NCBI RefSeq assembly: GCF_023347535.1
Contig: NZ_CP094473.1
Span: 806,001 to 870,000, forward strand
Origin: Faecalibacterium sp. HTF-F
Lineage (GTDB): Bacteria > Bacillota > Clostridia > Oscillospirales > Ruminococcaceae
DNA length: 64,000 bases
Direction of reading: 5' to 3'
Shown in pieces: positions 51,996 to 60,033 of the stretch (positions are counted from its first letter, which is position 1; every line of letters starts with the position of its first letter). The position numbers and the translations under genes are program-made. The notes under the pieces were generated by a model, which saw only the letters and a program-made list of their open reading frames with translations, was not told where the DNA came from and did no database searches.

Positions 51996-52168
51996 CGGAG
52001 CAATCAAGTTCGCATTGTGCGAACTTGTCGGGGCGAGGCCCCTCCATCTTGCTGGCGCAAGACCGTTCGGTCACTTAAAAGCCCCACTGGGGCTTTCATT
52101 GCTTCGCAAACGTGAACTTGATTAGCTCTCCCGCAGGAGACGTTCCCCCTCGGAGAGTCCTCGAAGAG

Positions 52169-52216
52169 CCCACTACACTTTGCAGCCCATAGGGATGAAA
52201 GTGTCATAGTGGGTTA
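52169..52216 (+). other. Candidate MobV-type oriT
   Basis: CCCACTACACTTT (52169-52181) can pair with AAAGTGTCATAGTGGG (52198-52213) apart from an inner TCA bulge, and the sequence TAGTGGG-TTA (52207-52216) closely matches the TAGTGTG/TTA nick context known for pMV158-type MobV relaxases. The predicted nick is after 52213. A MobV-like relaxase starts 70 bases downstream. Confidence 0.7.
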
Positions 52217-52285
52217 TTACACTTCCGGGGAAGTGCATCTCCGTCCTCGTCACCTTCCTCTGAACCCCAAAAGGAGGGATGCCCT

Positions 52286-53551
52286 TTGGCAAGAAATGAT
52301 GGTATTGACCGCACCAGTGTCCGAAATCTCGCCGTTTCAGACAAAGCCGTTGGCAACACCCAGCAGCACAACGAGCGCGAAAAGGACAGCTATCGGAACC
52401 CCGACATTATCCCCCAGCGCACCTCATGGAACGTCCACTTCAAAAAGCCAACCGCCAGCTACACCGACCTATTCGCCCAACTGGAAGCCGCCGAAACCAT
52501 CTCCACGCGCGGCTTGAAGCCGGATGCTACCCACTACTGTGAACTTGTCTTTGATGTCAACTCGGCCTATTTTGACAATCACGGTGGCTACGAGTTCGCC
52601 AAGCAGTTCTATGCGGATGCCTACAAAGCTGCTGTGCAAATCGTGGGCGGTGAGCAGTATATCCTCTCGGCAGTCATGCACGCCGATGAGATCAACCGTG
52701 CCATGACCGAAGCACTGGGCCGGGAGGTCTACCACTACCACCTCCATGTGGTCTATGTACCTGTGGTGGAAAAGCAGATCCTCTGGTCGAAACGCTGCAA
52801 GGACAAGGCACTGGTCGGCACCGTCAAGGAGACTGTCATGCAGGTCAGCCGGAGCAAGAAGTGGGCATCCAAGCCCCTGCTGGACGATGCCGGAAAGCCC
52901 GTGCTGCAAAAGAACGGCAAGCCAGTCCTGAAGAAGTCGTACAGCGTCCTGCAGGACGATTTCTTCAACTATATGCGCGCTGCCGGGTACACGGATGTGG
53001 AGCGCGGTGAGCGCGGCAGCACCGAAGAACACCTGACCGTCACCCAGTTCAAAGTCCAGCGGGAGCAGGAACGGCTGGACACCCTGACCACCCAAGCCGA
53101 CCAGCAGGCACAATCGCTTGCTAAAACCAGTCAGGCCCTCTCCCGAAAGGAGAAAGAACTTGCCTCCATTCAGAAAAAGACCACGCTCACGAAAGAAGCC
53201 CTCATTCATGCGCGCGATCTGGATTATATCGGCAAGCGCACCTTTCTCGGTAACTACTCGCTGACCGAAGAAGAATTCTCCAAGCTGAAAAAACAGGCCG
53301 ACCACGGCTATATGATGGACGTGGAGAACCGCCGCCTGAAAGAAGAACTTTCCACCGCCAAGAAGGAAGCTGCTCATTGGGGTCAAAAGTATCATGAGCT
53401 CTGGTATGAAGTGAAGCCCTATCTGGACGCGCTACACCGTGCGCCTGAACTGGTGCGCGGCTTTCTGGAAAAGATTCTTGCCCCCAAGCAGGAGCGCACC
53501 ATGAATGTGCCGCAGCGAAACCGCAAGCGTGGGCAGGATATGGAACTTTGA
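52286..53551 (+). CDS. MobV (Pre/Mob)-family relaxase
   Basis: 421 residues. The N-terminal relaxase domain (about 1-215) contains the metal-binding triad motif YHYHLHVVYVPVVEKQ near residue 150 (the HxHxxxVYVP pattern) and ISAVMHADEINRAMTE-like motif (ILSAVMHADEINRAM) near 130. A long coiled coil follows (about 250-310), and a basic tail. It nicks the oriT and starts strand transfer. Start is TTG 52286, 7 bases after AAGGAGGG (52271-52278). No coupling protein or transfer pilus genes are present. Confidence 0.92.
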   Translation: MARNDGIDRTSVRNLAVSDKAVGNTQQHNEREKDSYRNPDIIPQRTSWNVHFKKPTASYTDLFAQLEAAETISTRGLKPDATHYCELVFDVNSAYFDNHGGYEFAKQFYADAYKAAVQIVGGEQYILSAVMHADEINRAMTEALGREVYHYHLHVVYVPVVEKQILWSKRCKDKALVGTVKETVMQVSRSKKWASKPLLDDAGKPVLQKNGKPVLKKSYSVLQDDFFNYMRAAGYTDVERGERGSTEEHLTVTQFKVQREQERLDTLTTQADQQAQSLAKTSQALSRKEKELASIQKKTTLTKEALIHARDLDYIGKRTFLGNYSLTEEEFSKLKKQADHGYMMDVENRRLKEELSTAKKEAAHWGQKYHELWYEVKPYLDALHRAPELVRGFLEKILAPKQERTMNVPQRNRKRGQDMEL

Positions 53552-53568
53552 TTTTCGGAGGATACCAT

Positions 53569-53745
53569 TTGAACAAAAAGAAGAAGTCAAACAAATCCGG
53601 CTACCCGGATGAAGCAATCAAGACCCTTGCACGTTGCTTTTATCCCTCCATGGTTGAGTTTTTCAACAGCGAGGAAGGCCAGCGCGAATATGAGGAATGG
53701 CTGAAAGAGCAGGAAGCACTACAAGCCTTGCCTGTTGCAGCATAA
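53569..53745 (+). CDS. Small protein downstream of the relaxase
   Basis: 58 residues: a basic start (MNKKKKSNKSGYPDEAI) then an acidic helical part with CFYPSMVEFFNSEEGQREYEEWLKEQEAL. TTG 53569 follows GGAGG (53558-53562) by 6 bases. It starts 18 bases after the relaxase stop and is probably cotranscribed. No function is recognized; such proteins often follow mob genes on Clostridial elements. Confidence 0.6.
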   Translation: MNKKKKSNKSGYPDEAIKTLARCFYPSMVEFFNSEEGQREYEEWLKEQEALQALPVAA

Positions 53746-53799
53746 AAACAGCAGGACGCTCCCAGTAAAGGGAACGCCCTGCCTTATATAGATGTATCT

Positions 53800-53837
53800 C
53801 ACCGAGGTGTGTCCAGTTGGGCACACCTCTTATTTTT
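53800..53837. terminator. Terminator after the mobilization genes
   Basis: GAGGTGTG and CACACCTC pair around TCCAGTTGGG, followed by TTATTTTTTTG on the plus strand. It separates the convergent small gene and DUF6061-like copy 2. Confidence 0.85.
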
Positions 53838-53843
53838 TTGTCC

Positions 53844-54095
53844 TTAATCTTCTAGCCCATGGCTCCCGGTTGCATTTTTCAAATATTCCTCTGGGTCGCC
53901 ATTCAAAATCAAGTCCGCATAGCCCAGCGGGTCATTGTAGATGAGGTAGTCCAGTTCTGACCTCTGCTCCATGGTAACATCCAGAGCATCCTCGGCCCCG
54001 GTGCAGTCAATGGAAATTTTTCTCCCATCCCGGAGTAGCAGTTCCACGCACCCGGTATCCATGTTGAAATGGCAAGCTCTTGCATCGTACTTCAT
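53844..54095 (-). CDS. DUF6061-like small protein, copy 2
   Basis: 83 residues from MKYDARACHFNMDTG. It has a similar layout to the protein at 45488-45736: an N-terminal strand with Asn-Met-Asp-Thr, a central DCTGAEDALDVTMEQRSELDYLIYNDPLGYADLIL part and a GLED end. ATG 54095 has a GGAGGG site about 10 bases upstream. It lies near the right end of the element. Confidence 0.7.
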   Translation of the reverse strand: MKYDARACHFNMDTGCVELLLRDGRKISIDCTGAEDALDVTMEQRSELDYLIYNDPLGYADLILNGDPEEYLKNATGSHGLED

Positions 54096-54197
54096 AATCA
54101 TACCCTCCAAATCTTGTGATTGTCTTACGGTCTATGACAAGGTATCGGAGTTTTGTGCCGTCCACGGGAGCCTTCATTGTTGTACCCGAAGAAAACG

Positions 54198-54243
54198 AAA
54201 AATCCGAACCCTTCTCCAATCGGAAACAGGTTCGGATTTTTCT
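54198..54243 (-). terminator. tRNA-Tyr terminator, containing the right attachment core
   Basis: AAAATCCGAACC (54199-54210) and GGTTCGGATTTT (54229-54240) form a hairpin; on the minus strand, downstream of tRNA-Tyr, it is followed by T. One arm is supplied by the mobile element, so the terminator is rebuilt after integration. Confidence 0.75.
54200..54210. other. Right attachment core of the mobile element
   Basis: AAATCCGAACC, direct repeat of 42369-42379, in the left arm of the tRNA-Tyr terminator hairpin. Confidence 0.65.
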
Positions 54244-54247
54244 TGTT

Positions 54248-54332
54248 TGGTGGGCGCGGGTGGATTCGAACCACCGAAGCTGAAAGCAGCAGATTTACAG
54301 TCTGTCCCCATTGGCCACTCGGGAACACGCCC
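54248..54332 (-). tRNA. tRNA-Tyr (anticodon GTA)
   Basis: 85 bases including encoded CCA. The acceptor arm GGGCGTG pairs with CGCGCCC (one G-T pair), the anticodon stem CAGAC/ATCTG presents GTA, a long variable arm (class II) follows, and the T-arm is GGTGG-TTCGAAT-CCACC. Transcribed away from the ROK gene. Its 3' flank is the insertion site of the element. Confidence 0.95.
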
Positions 54333-54470
54333 ATATTCAATTCGCAGTCTCACAGACTGCCTGTATATATTACCACTGGGGCAAGGGTTTGTCAATGTTT
54401 TTTGAGGAAATTTTCTTGCAGGGGACGGAAGTAAGTGAAAAGCCCCGGGATCAAGGCGTCCCGGAGCTTG

Positions 54471-54495
54471 TTGGAGCTGGTGACAGGAACTGAAC
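54471..54495 (-). pseudogene. tRNA-Thr 3'-end fragment
   Basis: 25 bases (plus-strand TTGGAGCTGGTGACAGGA... TGAAC) match the 3' end of the tRNA-Thr gene at 61628 except at two positions. No anticodon or 5' half is present. The rest of 54333-54565 shows no gene; a GC hairpin (54441-54468) lies next to the fragment. Confidence 0.7.
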
Positions 54496-54565
54496 ACGTT
54501 CCAACATTTTTTTTTGAGAGAAAAATGCACAAAAAACATACCTTGAAAATGTTCAGGACGCTAAA

Positions 54566-54587
54566 TTATTTCGGAACCCGAAAAAAG
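54566..54587. promoter_or_regulatory. Operator O1 upstream of the ROK-like gene
   Basis: Inverted repeat TTATTTCGG-AAC-CCGAAAAAAG, 22 bases, immediately upstream of the -35 box. It has the same layout as O2 at 54630-54651. Confidence 0.75.
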
Positions 54588-54589
54588 TA

Positions 54590-54618
54590 TTGATGTATCC
54601 CAAACAGCGTGTTATTCT
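54590..54618 (+). promoter_or_regulatory. Promoter of the ROK-like gene
   Basis: TTGATG (54590-54595) and TATTCT (54613-54618), 17-base spacing, flanked on both sides by matching operators. Confidence 0.75.
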
Positions 54619-54629
54619 GTAGACAGTGC

Positions 54630-54651
54630 TTATTTCACAATCCGAAATAAG
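54630..54651. promoter_or_regulatory. Operator O2 downstream of the ROK-gene promoter
   Basis: Inverted repeat CTTATTTC-ACAATCC-GAAATAAG (54629-54651), at about +5 to +26. O1 and O2 share TTATTTC, AA, CCGAAA and AAG at the same positions; their centres are 64 bases apart, near six helical turns. Confidence 0.78.
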
Positions 54652-54684
54652 CGAAGACAATGGGGTCTGAAAGGAATCACAGCT

Positions 54685-55749
54685 ATGAAAAAATCCAGCC
54701 TGCGGACAGTAAAGGAGAAGAACCGCCGCCTGATTTTGCGGGCACTGCTCACCGAGGGCGGGCTCTCCCGGATCGAACTGGCAAAACAGACAGGACTTTC
54801 TCCCAGCACCATCACGGCGCTGGTGGGAGAGCTGCTGGCAGAGGGCGTCGTGCAGGAGAGCGGCCTGCGTGCCGCAACGGCAGGGCGCAGCCGTGCCGGA
54901 CTGACCATCTGTCCGGACTATGGCAGGGTCGTTGTGGTAGATATCGGACGCAGCCATGCGGTTTTATATCTCTACGACATGGCTTTGCAGTGTGTGTTCC
55001 GCACGGTGCTGCCCGACCACGGCGGGGATGGAAACGAGCTCCTGACTTCGATCTCTGATGCGATCTTTCAGGGCTTTTCCATGGAGGAGCTCCACGCAGG
55101 CAAGATGAAGAGCATCGGGCTGCTGTTTCAGGACGACACCGAGATCAGCGAGTTCCGCGTGATGTACTCCACCGGTTATACCGCGGCGACCATTTCTCTG
55201 CGGGAGGCGCTGTTTACCCAGTTCAAAGTGCCGATCGTGGAGGAATACAGCCGGGTCTATACCGTAAGCCGTGCACTGGCAGAGGCCGGCAAGTCGGTAG
55301 GTTCCAACTATGCACACATCGACCTTGGCGACCGGGCCGTGGTGCAGATCGTGCAGAAGGAACAGCCGGTGGCACTGCGCAGCGAGGGACAGGCAGACAT
55401 CACCGGTCTGCTGCTGCCCGAAGGCGGCTCTCTGCTGGAGCTGGCGCAGAACTTTGAAGTTGCACCGCCCGCTCAGCAGGCGGCAGCGCTGAAAAACACG
55501 CAAAGCCCGGTGAGCTGCTTTACGGTGCGGCTGAGCAATGTGGCGCGGCTGCTCTGTTCGCTGTTCGTGATCGAGAAGCTGTATCTCTCCGGCCCGGCGG
55601 CTGCAAGCCCGGCGTTCATGCGCGGGGTGGTGCAGAAGCTGAAAAGCCCGGAGATGCGTCCGGTGGTGCTGAACCCGGATCCCGTCCATACGCCTGCCTT
55701 TATGGCAACGGATCTGCGTCAGAGCCTGTTGTGCAGCACGGACGCCTGA
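54685..55749 (+). CDS. ROK-like transcriptional regulator
   Basis: 354 residues. The N-terminal winged helix (about 1-75) has NRRLILRALLTEGGLSRIELAKQTGLSPSTITALVGELLAEGVVQESG (by position), the MarR/ROK repressor type. The C-terminal part is an ROK-like fold with VVVDIGRSHAVLYLYDM near residue 85, but the ROK zinc motif (CxCGxxGC) and the kinase-type DGxT phosphate loop are missing, so it is a regulator without sugar-kinase activity. Two matching palindromes around its promoter point to autorepression. It heads the permease-hydantoinase cluster in the same direction. Confidence 0.85.
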   Translation: MKKSSLRTVKEKNRRLILRALLTEGGLSRIELAKQTGLSPSTITALVGELLAEGVVQESGLRAATAGRSRAGLTICPDYGRVVVVDIGRSHAVLYLYDMALQCVFRTVLPDHGGDGNELLTSISDAIFQGFSMEELHAGKMKSIGLLFQDDTEISEFRVMYSTGYTAATISLREALFTQFKVPIVEEYSRVYTVSRALAEAGKSVGSNYAHIDLGDRAVVQIVQKEQPVALRSEGQADITGLLLPEGGSLLELAQNFEVAPPAQQAAALKNTQSPVSCFTVRLSNVARLLCSLFVIEKLYLSGPAAASPAFMRGVVQKLKSPEMRPVVLNPDPVHTPAFMATDLRQSLLCSTDA

Positions 55750-55818
55750 AAATGAAACTTGCCGTGGTTTACGGTGAGAATAAAGGGGGCTTGCCCCCGC
55801 AAAAAAAGGAGCAGAACT

Positions 55819-57120
55819 ATGTTACAAGGCATTCTGATCGTTGTGGCATTCCTGGTCGTCGCGGCATTGATGATGACCAAGAAGATCCCTACTCTGCTGG
55901 CGCTTCCTTTGATGGCTGTCGTCATCTGCATCATCGCCGGTGTGCCGATGTTCGGCAAAAACGCGGACGGCGCAGAGATCGGCTGGCTGACCACCGTGTT
56001 TGAAGCCGGCACCGTCCGTATGGGCAGCGCCATCATGGCAACCATCTTTGGTGCATGGCTGGGTCAGCTGATGAACAAGACCGGCGTCACCGAGAACATC
56101 ATCAAAAAGAGCGCTGAGCTGGGCGGCGACCGTCCGCTGGTAGTCACCCTGATCATGGTTGTGGCCACCGCTGTCCTGTTCACCACCCTGAGCGGTCTGG
56201 GCTCCATCATCATGGTAGGCTCCATCGTGCTGCCCATCCTTATCTCTGTTGGCGTGCCCGCTGCAAGCGCAGCCTGCATCTTCCTGATGGCATTCACCAC
56301 CGGCCTTGCCTGCAACATTGCAAACTGGAAGAGCTTTGCAAGCATCTTCTCGCTGGACATCGCCGACATTCAGGGCTTTGAGATCTACCTGATGGCAGCG
56401 ACTGCCATCGCCACCCTCATCATGGTCATTGTGGAGTTCAAGCGCAACGGCATCAAGTTCGCATTCTCCGCTCCCGTGGACAACACAAAGCCCACAAAGC
56501 AGCTCACCGGCGTGCGCGGCGGTCTGGCCATGATCACCCCGCTGATCCCCATCGTGCTGGTCGCCTTCCTGAAAGTGCCTGTCACGCCTGCATTCACCGT
56601 TGGCATCATCTGGTGCCTGCTCTTCACCTCGCAGAGCTTCAGCAAGGCCATGAACCAGATGACCAAGACCTGCTACGACGGCATCACCGATGCAGGCCCC
56701 GCCGTCATCCTGATGGTCGGCATCGGCATCCTGTTCCTGGCTGTCACCAACGCAAGCGTCAAGGAAGTTCTGAACCCGCTGCTGCTGGCCATCGTTCCCA
56801 CCAGCCGCGTGCCCTACATCATCTTCTTCGCCATTCTGGCACCTCTGGCGCTGTACCGCGGCCCCATGAACATGTTTGGCCTCGGCTCCGGCATCGCAGC
56901 GCTGATCATTGGTCTGGGCACCCTGAACCCGCTGGCTGTCATGGCTGCCTTCCTGGCGGCTGAGCGCATCCAGTGCGGCGGCGACCCCACCAACACCCAG
57001 AACGTCTGGACCGCAAACTTCTGCGAGGTGGACGTGAACACCTGCACCAAGAAGATGCTGCCGTATCTGTGGGCAGTGTCCATCGTCGGCGTCATTCTGG
57101 GCGCGATGCTCTACTTCTGA
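55819..57120 (+). CDS. Ion-transporter superfamily permease (GntP/CitMHS-like)
   Basis: 433 residues, about 12 membrane helices. Features are an N-terminal hairpin, conserved GAWLGQLMNKTGVTENIIKKSAELGGDRPLV near residue 75, a middle loop, and the C-terminal half with ILMVGIGILFLAVTNASVKE and the RGPMNMFGLGSGIAALI segment. This fits anion (carboxylate) permeases of the GntP/CitMHS type, but the substrate cannot be read from the sequence. ATG 55819 follows AAAGGAG. It precedes the hydantoinase gene and probably brings in its substrate. Confidence 0.85.
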   Translation: MLQGILIVVAFLVVAALMMTKKIPTLLALPLMAVVICIIAGVPMFGKNADGAEIGWLTTVFEAGTVRMGSAIMATIFGAWLGQLMNKTGVTENIIKKSAELGGDRPLVVTLIMVVATAVLFTTLSGLGSIIMVGSIVLPILISVGVPAASAACIFLMAFTTGLACNIANWKSFASIFSLDIADIQGFEIYLMAATAIATLIMVIVEFKRNGIKFAFSAPVDNTKPTKQLTGVRGGLAMITPLIPIVLVAFLKVPVTPAFTVGIIWCLLFTSQSFSKAMNQMTKTCYDGITDAGPAVILMVGIGILFLAVTNASVKEVLNPLLLAIVPTSRVPYIIFFAILAPLALYRGPMNMFGLGSGIAALIIGLGTLNPLAVMAAFLAAERIQCGGDPTNTQNVWTANFCEVDVNTCTKKMLPYLWAVSIVGVILGAMLYF

Positions 57121-57146
57121 GTTGTTTTCTCCCCCACAAGCCGTCT

Positions 57147-57236
57147 GCAGCGGGCTGTACGCAGCCCGCTGCATGGGCGGTCCGAGTATCCCGCGCGTTT
57201 GTCGTTCCATCTTCGCGAGATGCTGGGACCGCCCAT
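57147..57236 (+). other. Two strong hairpins between permease and hydantoinase genes
   Basis: First: GCAGCGGGCTG (57147-57157) and CAGCCCGCTGC (57162-57172), loop TACG. Second: ATGGGCGGTCC (57173-57183) and GGACCGCCCAT (57226-57236) around about 42 bases, followed by TCTTAT. Neither has a good U-tract, so they may set differential mRNA stability within the operon. Confidence 0.6.
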
Positions 57237-57305
57237 TCTTATACCCGGATCTGCCCGGGCTCGAAAAGCAGCAAAGAAGAAGGAAAAACAGGAGGTTTTT
57301 GCTTT

Positions 57306-59456
57306 ATGAAAGTCCGTATCGGAATTGATGTTGGTGGTACCTTCACCGACGCCGTTGCCATTGATAACGAGACCTTTGAGGTCGTTGGAAGCGTAAAGGT
57401 CCCCACCACCCATACCGCCGCCGAGGGCGTTGCTGCCGGCATCGTACAGGTGCTGCACAAGGTCATGGAGCAGTGCGAGATCCGGCCGGAGGATGTTATC
57501 TTCATCGCCCACGGTACCACGCAGGCCACCAACGCCCTGCTGGAGGGCGATGTGGCCCCCGTCGGCATCATCACGCTGGGCAGCGGCCTGCAGGGCGCAA
57601 AGAGCAAGGGCGATACCACCATGGGGGACATCGAGCTGTCTGAGGGCAAGTACTTGCGCAGCTGCAACGAATATGTGGACACCAATACACCGGATCTGGA
57701 CGGCAGCATCCGCGCGGCTATCCAGAAGCTGCAGGAGCAGGGGGCACAGACCTTTGTTGCCGCCGAGGCCTTCAGCGTGGACGACCCGAAGAACGAGAAC
57801 CGGGTGGTGGAGATTTGCGGTGAAATGGGCCTGCCTGCCACAGCGACCAACGAGATCTCCAAGCTGTACGGTCTGAAGGTCCGCACCCGCACCGCCGTGA
57901 TCAACGCCAGCATCATGCCCAAGATGCTGGATGCCGCCACCATGACCGACCAGAGCATCAAAAATGCGGACATCAAGAGCCCGCTGATGGTCATGCGCTG
58001 CGACGGCGGCGTGATGACCGTGGACGAGGTGCGCAGCCGCCCCATCCTGACCATCCTCTCCGGCCCTGCCGCAGGCGTTGCCGGTGCTTTGATGTACGAA
58101 AAGCTGACCGATGGCCTGTTCTTTGAGGTGGGCGGTACCTCTACCGACATCTCCTGTGTCAAGGACGGCAAGGTGATGATCAAGTACGCCGAGGTGGGCG
58201 GCCACAAGACCTACCTGAACAGTCTGGACGTGCGCACCGTCGGCATCGGCGGCGGCAGCATGGTGGAGGTGAAGGACGGCAAGGCCTGCGATACCGGCCC
58301 CCGCAGCGCCCACATCGCCGGTCTGGACTATGAGGTGTTCACCGATGCCGACAAGATCCAGAACCCCCGTCTGGTGCCCGTGAGCCCCATGCCCGGCGAC
58401 CCGGAGTACGCCAGCATCGAGTGCGACAACGGCGTCAGGGTCTGCCTTACCATGTCCGGCGCTGCCAACATTGCGGGCTACGTCAAGCCCGGCGATTATG
58501 CCTATGGCAACGTGGAAGCCGCCCGCAAGGCATGGAAGCCGCTGGCAGACAACATGGGCTGCACCGTGGAAGAAGCTGCCCGCAAGGTGCTGGGCTTTGC
58601 CGCCGCCAAAAACAGCAGGGTAGCTGCCCAGCTGATGAAGGACTACCACATGGATCCCCAGCACACCGTGTTCGTGGGCGGCGGCGGTGGCGCTGCCAGT
58701 GTGGTGCCGCATCTGGCCGAGACCATGCATCACAAGAGCCGGCTGGCAAAGAACGGCCCGGTCATTTCCACCATCGGCGTGGCATTGGCCATGGTGCGTG
58801 ATATGGTGGAGCGCAGCGTTTCCAACCCCACCGACAATGACATCATCAGTGTGCGCCGGGAGGCCGAGCAGAAGGCCATCCGGAACGGAGCCGCGCCCGG
58901 TTCTGTGGAAGTGACCGTGGAGGTGGATACCCAGCGCAACGTGATCCGCGCCATCGCCGTGGGTGCTACCGAGCTGCGCAGCAAGAACCGCAGCGCCGAA
59001 AAACTGACCGAGGACAAGCTGCTGGAACTGGCGGCAGAGAACCTGAGCATGGACCCCAAGGCCCTGCATATCGCAGCCAGAAGCGAGAACATGTGCGCAG
59101 TGACGGCGGATAAGGTGGAGAAAAAGCTGTTCGGCCTGATGAAAAAGACCTCTCATCCGCTGCGCCTGATCGACGAAGAGGGGGTCATCCGCCTGCAGAA
59201 GGCCAACGCCACGGTGCGTCAGGCCGATATCAGCAGCTGGCGTGATGCGGTCGCCTATATGCTGGAAGAGCTGACCGTCTACAACGATGGCGGCACCAAC
59301 TACCCCAATGTATACATCGTGCTGGGCAAGCGCATCATCGACCTGTCCGGCATGTCCAGCGAGGAGCAGATCTACAGCCTTGCCAATGTGGAGCTGAACG
59401 GCTACGATGCCAAAACTCCGGTCATTGTGGCTGCGACCCTGCGCATCGATTCCTGA
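57306..59456 (+). CDS. Hydantoinase/oxoprolinase family protein (HyuA-like)
   Basis: 716 residues. The N-terminal RIGIDVGGTFTDAVAIDNE (residues 3-21) is the Hydant_A_N motif of ATP-dependent N-methylhydantoinases and 5-oxoprolinases, and SGPAAGVAGALM near residue 250 and FEVGGTSTDISCVKDGK near 272 belong to the actin-like core. The extra C-terminal part (about 560-716) is longer than in the smallest HyuA proteins. No HyuB partner is adjacent, so the reaction is unclear. ATG 57306 follows GGAGG (57291-57295). Probably cytoplasmic. Confidence 0.9.
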   Translation: MKVRIGIDVGGTFTDAVAIDNETFEVVGSVKVPTTHTAAEGVAAGIVQVLHKVMEQCEIRPEDVIFIAHGTTQATNALLEGDVAPVGIITLGSGLQGAKSKGDTTMGDIELSEGKYLRSCNEYVDTNTPDLDGSIRAAIQKLQEQGAQTFVAAEAFSVDDPKNENRVVEICGEMGLPATATNEISKLYGLKVRTRTAVINASIMPKMLDAATMTDQSIKNADIKSPLMVMRCDGGVMTVDEVRSRPILTILSGPAAGVAGALMYEKLTDGLFFEVGGTSTDISCVKDGKVMIKYAEVGGHKTYLNSLDVRTVGIGGGSMVEVKDGKACDTGPRSAHIAGLDYEVFTDADKIQNPRLVPVSPMPGDPEYASIECDNGVRVCLTMSGAANIAGYVKPGDYAYGNVEAARKAWKPLADNMGCTVEEAARKVLGFAAAKNSRVAAQLMKDYHMDPQHTVFVGGGGGAASVVPHLAETMHHKSRLAKNGPVISTIGVALAMVRDMVERSVSNPTDNDIISVRREAEQKAIRNGAAPGSVEVTVEVDTQRNVIRAIAVGATELRSKNRSAEKLTEDKLLELAAENLSMDPKALHIAARSENMCAVTADKVEKKLFGLMKKTSHPLRLIDEEGVIRLQKANATVRQADISSWRDAVAYMLEELTVYNDGGTNYPNVYIVLGKRIIDLSGMSSEEQIYSLANVELNGYDAKTPVIVAATLRIDS

Positions 59457-59475
59457 CCGACCAAAGGAGGCTGCC

Positions 59476-60033
59476 ATGTCGTCTTATGCACTGCCTTTTC
59501 CCGGCCGTGATCTGGCGGAAAAAGAGCTTTCCTACGACCCGTGCTGCCCCCGCATCCCGGAGGCAGACCGCGCCCGCATCGTGGATGCCGCGTGGGAAAA
59601 AGGCTGCGCCGCGGCAAGGGATGTCTTTGCACAAAGCGGCGGCAGTGCAGACTTTTTTGCCATCTGCAAGGCAAACGGGCTGACGGTGGTGGAGCGGGAC
59701 ATCGACTTTGTTTCCGGCAACCAGCGCTATTTCAGCGACTATGTGGCGGGCAAAAACTGCGTCACCCTCTATCTCAGATCGGTGGAACTGTGGGCGCAGC
59801 AGAACAAAATGACCCGCATGGAAGCGGAGAACCTGATCCTCAGCCATGAATATTATCACTTTCTGGAGTGGAACAAGCTGGGCCTGACCAGCCGGGACTA
59901 TCAGGTGCCCATGATCAGCATCGGCCCGCTCCGTCTGGGCAAGACCGGCATCCGTGCCCTTTCCGAGATCGGCGCACACGGCTTTGCCCATACCTATCAT
60001 CAATTGTTGGAGGCGCAACATGGAAAGCATTGA
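59476..60033 (+). CDS. Putative zinc metalloprotease-like protein (HExxH)
   Basis: 185 residues, soluble. SHEYYHFLEWNK near residue 125 gives an HExxH metal site, placed as in ImmA/IrrE (M78-like) proteins, with DYVAGKNCVTLYLRSVELWAQQNKMTRMEAENLIL just before it. No DNA-binding domain is attached. The protein sits inside a metabolic operon, overlapping the flavoprotein start by 14 bases, which is unusual for that family. Its role is unknown. ATG 59476 follows AAAGGAGG (59463-59470). Confidence 0.7.
   Translation: MSSYALPFPGRDLAEKELSYDPCCPRIPEADRARIVDAAWEKGCAAARDVFAQSGGSADFFAICKANGLTVVERDIDFVSGNQRYFSDYVAGKNCVTLYLRSVELWAQQNKMTRMEAENLILSHEYYHFLEWNKLGLTSRDYQVPMISIGPLRLGKTGIRALSEIGAHGFAHTYHQLLEAQHGKH

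Larger units (their letters stand above)
42369..54210. mobile_element. Integrative mobilizable element, about 11.8 kb
   Basis: Bounded by 11-base direct repeats AAATCCGAACC and inserted in the terminator of tRNA-Tyr. It encodes a large serine recombinase at the left end, then accessory genes (RelBE-type pair, small membrane proteins, ECF sigma and anti-sigma, second sigma with XRE regulator), a replication block (CHC2 primase, P4-type helicase, GTAC-box cluster) and a mobilization block (MobV-type oriT and relaxase). No type IV secretion genes are present, so transfer would need a helper. Base composition drops to AT-rich in 44.5-47 kb, unlike the flanks. Confidence 0.8.

Noticed and set aside
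54007-54219. Minus-strand ORF at the right end of the mobile element as an independent gene.
   Set aside because: It overlaps the DUF6061-like gene and has no start signal; it is better explained as the recombinase C-terminus of the circular form.
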